A stretch of 64,000 nucleotides of DNA, taken from Kiritimatiellia bacterium. GTDB taxonomy: Bacteria; Verrucomicrobiota; Kiritimatiellia; UBA8416; JADHWI01. Below, one piece after another: positions 59,298 through 64,000 of the stretch (the first letter of the stretch is position 1; each line of letters opens with the position of its first letter). The stretch lies in assembly GCA_016783565.1 (NCBI GenBank), contig JADHWI010000005.1:1-64000 (forward strand), in the 5' to 3' direction. The notes under the pieces are model-generated. The model was given only the letters and a program-made list of their open reading frames with translations, did not search any database and was not told the origin of the DNA. A program made the translations under genes and the position numbers.

Positions 59298-60337
59298 CGT
59301 GAGGGCAATTCAGGGGTCCAGGGGGCTGCAGGCTTGCGCAGAGGGGTTCCCAAGTCGTAGATGGCTCGCCGCAGAGGGGGAAGACCTTCTCCTGTTTCGG
59401 CTGAGATTTCCAGGGGTTGTGTGCCTGTCTCTTCTTTGAACCGTGAAATATTCTCGCGTGCGGCTTCGAGATCCATCTTGTTTGCCACAACGATAAACGG
59501 GCGCTCTGCCAGTGATTGGTCATGCAAGGTGAGTTCTTCTCGCAGGTTCGCAAAGTCGACCCAGGGGTCGCGGCCATCAACGCCTGCCATATCAATCACA
59601 AAGGTTAACGCAAATGCGCGTTCAATATGACGAAGAAACGCGTGGCCCAAACCTACACCTTCATGGGCACCTTTTATCAGTCCGGGGATGTCGGCCACGG
59701 TCAGGCTGGTGAAGTCCTCAAATTTCATGGTGCCAACAATGGGGTTCAGTGTGGTGAAGGGGTAGGAGGCCACCTTGGGATGCGCATCACTGAGTTTTCG
59801 TAGCAAGGAAGATTTACCGGCGTTCGGGAACCCAACCAGTCCGATGTCGGCAATGAGTTTCAGAATCAGTCGAAAATCCGCGTTTTCTCCGCGTTTTCCT
59901 TCTGTATGTTCCTGTGGGGCTTGGTTTGTGGAGGATTTCCAGTGCACATTGCCAAGGCCGCCTTTACCGCCGGATGCTGCCACGAATTCTGAGCCATGCT
60001 CGACGATATCCACGAGCAGTTCTTTGGTTTCTATGTCTCTGACTTCGGTTCCACAGGGCACTTTGACGATGCAGTCTTTTCCATTGCGTCCGTGCTGCTG
60101 TTTTCCCAATCCGGGACCCGCATGTTCAGCGCGCTGATGGGGCGAAAAGAAAATATGAATGAGAGAGGTGACGTCTTTATCGGCGCGGAGAATAACGCTG
60201 CCGCCGTGGCCGCCATCTCCGCCGTCCGGTCCGCCGCGGGGTACAAACTTTTCGCGACGAAAACTTGCGGATCCATTACCGCCGTTTCCTGCGTAGGTGT
60301 GCAGGATGACAGTGTCAATAAATGAGCGGGATTTCAC
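59294..60337 (-). CDS. obgE: Obg family GTPase
   Basis: Ribosome-assembly GTPase. The N-terminal Obg fold is glycine-rich (GNGGNGSASFRREKFVPRGG, GPDGGDGGHGG, ASGGKGGLGN). The G domain has G1 GFPNAGKSSLL, G3 DIPGLI, G4 NKMD and G5 SAETG. With a GTG start at 60337 the protein is 347 residues; it lies inside the end of rpmA (14-bp overlap on the same strand), and no ATG is placed suitably. The order rplU-rpmA-obg is the classic operon. Confidence 0.93.
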   Translation of the reverse strand: MKSRSFIDTVILHTYAGNGGNGSASFRREKFVPRGGPDGGDGGHGGSVILRADKDVTSLIHIFFSPHQRAEHAGPGLGKQQHGRNGKDCIVKVPCGTEVRDIETKELLVDIVEHGSEFVAASGGKGGLGNVHWKSSTNQAPQEHTEGKRGENADFRLILKLIADIGLVGFPNAGKSSLLRKLSDAHPKVASYPFTTLNPIVGTMKFEDFTSLTVADIPGLIKGAHEGVGLGHAFLRHIERAFALTFVIDMAGVDGRDPWVDFANLREELTLHDQSLAERPFIVVANKMDLEAARENISRFKEETGTQPLEISAETGEGLPPLRRAIYDLGTPLRKPAAPWTPELPSR

Positions 60338-60350
60338 AGTGACGTGCCGG

Positions 60351-60605
60351 TTAAGCCGTGGCAGCTTCAAGCACGGAGACAACTTTCCCCTGTTTTTCAA
60401 ATGTCACGACGCCATCAATCAGTGCAAAGAGTGTGTCGTCTTTGCCGCGTTTGACGTTCTGTCCAGGGTGCAATTTGGTTCCGCGCTGACGAACAAGGAT
60501 TGATCCGGCGCTGACGGTTTGTCCGCCAAATCGCTTAACGCCAAGGCGTTTTGAATTGCTGTCGCGCCCGTTCTTGGCTGACCCGCCACTTTTCTTATGT
60601 GCCAT
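60351..60605 (-). CDS. rpmA: 50S ribosomal protein L27
   Basis: An 84-residue ribosomal protein with the characteristic start [20 protein letters not shown] and [19 protein letters not shown]. It begins directly with AHKKS, so it lacks the cleavable N-terminal extension seen in Firmicutes. It is the second gene of the rplU-rpmA-obg unit. Confidence 0.99.
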   Translation of the reverse strand: MAHKKSGGSAKNGRDSNSKRLGVKRFGGQTVSAGSILVRQRGTKLHPGQNVKRGKDDTLFALIDGVVTFEKQGKVVSVLEAATA

Positions 60606-60659
60606 TGTCTTCTCCTAAAAAAGTCGTCCTGCAGACCGCTTTTCGGCCTGAAAGGCTGA

Positions 60660-60974
60660 CTACTGGATATTGTCCACCTTGAGTACGGTCAACTCCTGCC
60701 GATGTCCGACCTTGCGTGAGTAACCTTTACGGCGCTTTTTCTTGAAATTGACTACTTTCGGGCCGCGAATCTGATCCACAACGGTGGTTGTTACGGTGGC
60801 ACCTTCGACGGCTGGTGTCCCGATTTTCAACTCGTTTCCGTCTGATACGGCTAAAACATTGGTCAGTTCCAATTTGTCGCCGGCTGTTCCTTCAAGCTTT
60901 TCCACCTGCAGGGTATCCCCTGTACTCACCCGATATTGTTTTCCACCGGTTTCAACTACAGCGTATGCTTCCAT
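60660..60974 (-). CDS. rplU: 50S ribosomal protein L21
   Basis: A 104-residue protein with YAVVETGGKQYRV at the start and the basic FKKKRRKGYSRKVGHRQ motif at the C-terminus. AAGGAAG lies eight bases before the ATG at 60974, which decides the start over an in-frame ATG at 61043. It is the first gene of the ribosomal operon and 54 bp before rpmA. Confidence 0.98.
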   Translation of the reverse strand: MEAYAVVETGGKQYRVSTGDTLQVEKLEGTAGDKLELTNVLAVSDGNELKIGTPAVEGATVTTTVVDQIRGPKVVNFKKKRRKGYSRKVGHRQELTVLKVDNIQ

Positions 60975-61039
60975 GGTCTCGCTTCCTTCGGGTATTGTTT
61001 GCCCGTATTGATTTGTTCGTTTCCGAACGAAACGCGGGG

Positions 61040-61068
61040 ACACTACGTGAAGTGGTGGTATGTGTCAA
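61040..61068 (-). promoter_or_regulatory. Predicted promoter of rplU-rpmA-obg
   Basis: Minus-strand TTGACA (61063-61068) and TAGTGT (61040-61045) are 17 bases apart. The leader, about 60 nt, can form the short hairpin TTCGTT-CGGA-AACGAA. The -10 is weak but the spacing and -35 are ideal. Confidence 0.5.
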
Positions 61069-61258
61069 GTCTTGCATAAGCGAAATTTTCAGAAAATCAC
61101 GAGATTGTGCGCTGAATAATCTCTTCCGCTGCCTTTGTTGTATGCATTTTTGATTCTTGTTGAGTGTCGTGGCTTGTGGTATTTAATTATAGAGACGATG
61201 GTGATGTTGTGAGCATGTCATGCGGGTGGTGGGCGTGACTTGGTGCGTAGGGGGTGTC

Positions 61259-63250
61259 ATGGAACCGTTAGAGGAGATGGGTGCAAGTTCGGCTTCTACA
61301 ACTGAGCCTCCGGTAAGTTATGACTTGGATGCAACGTTGGATTGTAATGATCCTGTGTGCCGGTATCTATTGGACCGATTGCCGGTAGGCTGTTTGTTGC
61401 TTGCCTCGGCTCCACCCGCACGTTGTCTGTTTGTTAATAAGGCTTTTGTTCGTATCACCGGTTACTGTCTTGACGATATTCCGACTTACAACGCATGGAT
61501 CGAGAAAGCCTATCCGGATTCCCGTTACCGCGAACAGGTGACGGCATTCTGGGGTGAGGAGGATTCCTGCGGGAGTGGGGATACCCGGCCTGTACGGCGC
61601 ATCATTTGTAAAGATGGAGCAGAATGTGCGATTCAGATGTGCGTGAAGCAGATGGGGCCTGACGCCGTTCTGCTGACGCTTGTGGATATAGACTGCAGGC
61701 GAGATCGTGATCAGGCGCTTCGCGATAGCGAACAGAAATACAGTAATCTTTTTCATCAATCTCATGATGCCATTATTGTTCATGATCTGTCGGGAAACAT
61801 TCTGGATGTTAATCAAAGTGCTTTGGATTTATTCGGTTATCAAACGAATGAGTTGTTGGCGTTGAAGATTGCGGTTCTGCACCCGAATGATCAGGTGGAT
61901 ATCGCTCGTAAGGCCTTTCAAGATGTGGAGTCGGATGGGCATGCACGTTTTGAAATTCGTTTTCTCAGGAGGGATGGCAGCAGTTTCCCTGCAGAGGTGT
62001 CTTCAAGTCTGTTTGAGGCCTCCGGACGGCAGTTGGTGCAGGGTATTGTGCGAGACATGACTGAACGGATCGCGTCGGACAGTTACCGTCGCGGTATTGA
62101 GAATCGCCTGCGTCACATGCAAAAGATGGAGGCTGTGGGGGAGCTTGCCGGTGGTGTTGCGCACGATTTTAATAATATGCTGACCGTTATTATGGGGAAT
62201 TGTGAACTGCTGGAAATGAGCCTGAAGGAGTCTCCTGATTACGAGTTGGTCAAGCAGGTGTTGACAGCGGGACGTCGAGCGGCGGAGCTGACGGGGCAGC
62301 TCTTGGCCTTTGCCCGTCGAGGTGGTTTCTCGCCGCATGTGGTGGATGTCCATGACACAATTCGAGATGTTCATGCACTGTTGCAGCATGGGATTGACCG
62401 AAAAATCGGGATCAATATTGAGCTTGGCGCTGATGTTTCTCAAGTCATGGCCGATCCTGCGTTTCTGCAGACAGCACTTTTGAACCTGGGGATCAACGCT
62501 CGGGATGCGATGCGTGATGGGGGCACGATTACATATCGCACGCGCAGTGTTGAATTGCTGAAGAAAACCTCTATGGCGACGGGATTTGAGCTTGCACCGG
62601 GTCGCTATGTGGAGATTACGGTTTCCGATACCGGGTGTGGGATTACCCCGGAGTTGCGTGAGCGAGTCTTTGAGCCGTTTTTCACCACTAAGGAGACGGG
62701 GAAGGGGACCGGGATGGGGTTGGCGGCAGTCTATGGTTGTGCGAAGCGCCATGGTGGTAGCATCGAAGTGTCCGCAGGATCTCCTTCTGGTACTGTGTTT
62801 ACGCTTAGGTTGCCGGAGACCATAGATGCTGATCATGTCGTAGATAGCCCTCCTGTCAGAGAGTTCATGACAGGGCAGGGGCAGGTCCTGGTTGTGGATG
62901 ATGAGGAAATGGTTAGAAATTTCGCTGCGACGGCCATTCGTAGCCTGGGGTATACGGTAACCACGGCTGTTGATGGATGTGATGCGGTCGAGTTTTACGC
63001 GCAGAATTGGACAAGCATTGATCTGGTGGTATTGGATCTCGTGATGCCGAACATGAACGGGGAAGAGGCATTTTTGGCATTTAAGCGTGTGAACCCGAAT
63101 GTGCGTGTGCTGGTGGCAACTGGGTATACAGAGCAGGATATTTATGATCGGCTTGGCAAGCAAGGCGTTGCCGGGTTTGTGAGCAAACCCTTCCGCATTG
63201 ATGATCTGGCGCGAAAAATCCACGCTCATGTGGGCGAGCAGGTGGACTGA
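61259..63250 (+). CDS. Hybrid sensor histidine kinase with PAS domains and receiver
   Basis: A 663-residue soluble hybrid two-component protein. Two PAS domains (about 35-155, with [17 protein letters not shown], and about 160-280, with [20 protein letters not shown]) are followed by a HisKA domain with the phospho-accepting His in [12 protein letters not shown]. The HATPase_c domain has [13 protein letters not shown] (N box), DTGCGIT (G1), [18 protein letters not shown] (F and G2). A C-terminal receiver has [10 protein letters not shown] and phosphorylatable Asp in [12 protein letters not shown]. No membrane helix. The ATG at 61259 with AGGGGG upstream is preferred to 61220. The output partner is not encoded here. 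Confidence 0.9.
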   Translation: MEPLEEMGASSASTTEPPVSYDLDATLDCNDPVCRYLLDRLPVGCLLLASAPPARCLFVNKAFVRITGYCLDDIPTYNAWIEKAYPDSRYREQVTAFWGEEDSCGSGDTRPVRRIICKDGAECAIQMCVKQMGPDAVLLTLVDIDCRRDRDQALRDSEQKYSNLFHQSHDAIIVHDLSGNILDVNQSALDLFGYQTNELLALKIAVLHPNDQVDIARKAFQDVESDGHARFEIRFLRRDGSSFPAEVSSSLFEASGRQLVQGIVRDMTERIASDSYRRGIENRLRHMQKMEAVGELAGGVAHDFNNMLTVIMGNCELLEMSLKESPDYELVKQVLTAGRRAAELTGQLLAFARRGGFSPHVVDVHDTIRDVHALLQHGIDRKIGINIELGADVSQVMADPAFLQTALLNLGINARDAMRDGGTITYRTRSVELLKKTSMATGFELAPGRYVEITVSDTGCGITPELRERVFEPFFTTKETGKGTGMGLAAVYGCAKRHGGSIEVSAGSPSGTVFTLRLPETIDADHVVDSPPVREFMTGQGQVLVVDDEEMVRNFAATAIRSLGYTVTTAVDGCDAVEFYAQNWTSIDLVVLDLVMPNMNGEEAFLAFKRVNPNVRVLVATGYTEQDIYDRLGKQGVAGFVSKPFRIDDLARKIHAHVGEQVD

Positions 63251-64000
63251 TTAGAATAAAGTCAGAGTGGTTTTCTCTCGGGTTGATTCGAGACGTGCGG
63301 TTCCTCCCAGGGCAATAGCGCTTCGATGTGGCACATGCCCATAGTTAAAACCTGCCGCAACGGGGCCATTGATCCATTGCGGGAGTTCTTTCAATACCTC
63401 TTTCACAGATCCGTCTGCAGGATTTTTTGCGGTACAGTCTGTGAATTGGCCAAGCACCATGCCTGCGATTTGCGAAAAGATGCCTGCAAGGCGTAATTGG
63501 GTCAGCATGCGGTCAATACGGTAGGGCTCCTCCTTGACGTCTTCGAGGACCAGGATGGATCCGGAGAAATTGGGACAATACGGTGTGCCCATGAGGGAAA
63601 CCAGCATGGAGAGGCATCCGCCGATAATGCGACCTTCGCAGGTTCCTGCTTGTTGGTTTGTCAAGTCGCTGAATGAGACTGTTCTGCCCTCAAGGAATGC
63701 CCATAGGTTCGCGTTGTTCTGCTTGCTGTCGTTCTGAAGGTCCGGATATAGGTTGACCGCAGAATAACTGATGAGCTCGGCGCGGGTCAGTAGTGCAAGC
63801 TGCAGTGCCGAGATGTCGCTGAATCCGATAAATGGCTTCTTGTGCGTAGCAATGGCTCTGTAGTCCAGCTTGTCCAGAATGCGCGGTGAGCCGTAGCCCC
63901 CGCGGGCCGCAAGAATGGCGTCGATCGTCGGATCTAGAAATGCGGTCATCAGGTCTTCAGCACGCTCCGCGTCACTTCCGGCGAGATAGCGCTCCTGTTT
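63251..64000 (-). CDS. LD-carboxypeptidase (peptidase S66), partial
   Basis: The reading frame enters from the right edge (no start in window) and ends with a stop at 63251-63253. It covers at least 249 residues. The S66 signatures are present: YLAGSDAERAEDL at the edge, ILAARGGYGSPRILDKLD, the nucleophile Ser in FIGFSDISALQLAL, the catalytic Glu in LEDVKEEPYRIDR and His in AGFNYGHVPHRSAIALG. Members cleave the L-D bond in murein tetrapeptides (LdcA) or act on microcin-like conjugates (MccF). The general LD-carboxypeptidase call is more likely than MccF. Confidence 0.92.
   Translation of the reverse strand, partial: KQERYLAGSDAERAEDLMTAFLDPTIDAILAARGGYGSPRILDKLDYRAIATHKKPFIGFSDISALQLALLTRAELISYSAVNLYPDLQNDSKQNNANLWAFLEGRTVSFSDLTNQQAGTCEGRIIGGCLSMLVSLMGTPYCPNFSGSILVLEDVKEEPYRIDRMLTQLRLAGIFSQIAGMVLGQFTDCTAKNPADGSVKEVLKELPQWINGPVAAGFNYGHVPHRSAIALGGTARLESTREKTTLTLF

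Noticed and set aside
62003-63229. Long open frame (408 codons) on the minus strand
   Set aside because: Antisense to the histidine kinase, whose HisKA, HATPase and receiver motifs are intact; no family pattern in the antisense translation.
1-64000. CRISPR array, insertion sequence, prophage or toxin-antitoxin pair
   Set aside because: No direct repeats with regular spacing, no transposase or phage structural genes, and no small paired genes were recognised.

Overview
This 64 kb window reads as ordinary, densely coded chromosome of a Gram-negative bacterium: an OPX export lipoprotein, two predicted outer-membrane barrels, an LpxL-like acyltransferase, and GC near the middle of the range. An exosortase with EpsI, RNase HIII, a double-domain NDP kinase, a GYF_2 coiled-coil protein and a plant-type acyl-ACP desaturase together point to the PVC group (Verrucomicrobiota, Kiritimatiellota or Lentisphaerota). 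The phylum is inference. Many starts have weak Shine-Dalgarno sequences and 4-bp ATGA overlaps are common.

Layout. 1-1.6 kb: lysine genes dapA-dapB (dapB cut by the edge). 1.7-5.2 kb: a polyprenyl-phosphate sugar phosphotransferase and a GHMP sugar kinase fused to a UTP-type sugar-1-phosphate nucleotidyltransferase. 5.3-20.5 kb: one long minus-strand exopolysaccharide operon of 13 genes (two Wzy/ligase-type membrane proteins, metallophosphoesterase, FkbM methyltransferase, flippase, second methyltransferase, three GT4 enzymes, a tandem WecG/TagA enzyme, a GT39-like membrane protein, exosortase, EpsI). 20.7-24.8 kb: trpF-trpB-trpA, a YbgC thioesterase and RNase HIII. 25-29.9 kb: the export half of the polysaccharide system (barrel, Wzc-type tyrosine kinase, OPX lipoprotein, small helical protein). 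29.9-36.4 kb: stand-alone CoaB, a zinc-ribbon membrane protein, and a three-gene operon encoding a Deg-type protease, a paralogue that has lost the whole catalytic triad, and a membrane-anchored linker/coiled-coil protein. 36.5-50.6 kb: housekeeping genes (mtaB, ilvD, a xer recombinase, rnc, tRNA-Lys, LpxL-like, mtnP, PHP phosphatase, double NDK, cstA, prmA, orphan ParA, def). 50.7-64 kb: a polyprenyl-phosphate sugar donor pair, acyl-ACP desaturase, a degenerate HAD-like gene with thiC-mazG, the GYF_2 protein, efp-epmA, rplU-rpmA-obg, a hybrid histidine kinase and an LD-carboxypeptidase (cut by the edge).

How it fits together. The two polysaccharide blocks, split by the trp genes, together encode initiation (phosphotransferase), precursor supply (kinase/pyrophosphorylase), assembly (glycosyltransferases), flipping, polymerisation, chain-length control and export. 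An exosortase is added, although no PEP-CTERM-like substrate is visible here. Palindromes overlap predicted promoters of both the phosphotransferase gene and the 13-gene operon, so the system may be repressed by DNA-binding regulators encoded elsewhere. The least explained parts are the protease/pseudoprotease operon, the tandem WecG protein, the reversed-order kinase-pyrophosphorylase fusion and the zinc-ribbon-bearing EpsI. No CRISPR array, insertion sequence or prophage was seen. No stretch longer than about 300 bases lacks a gene.
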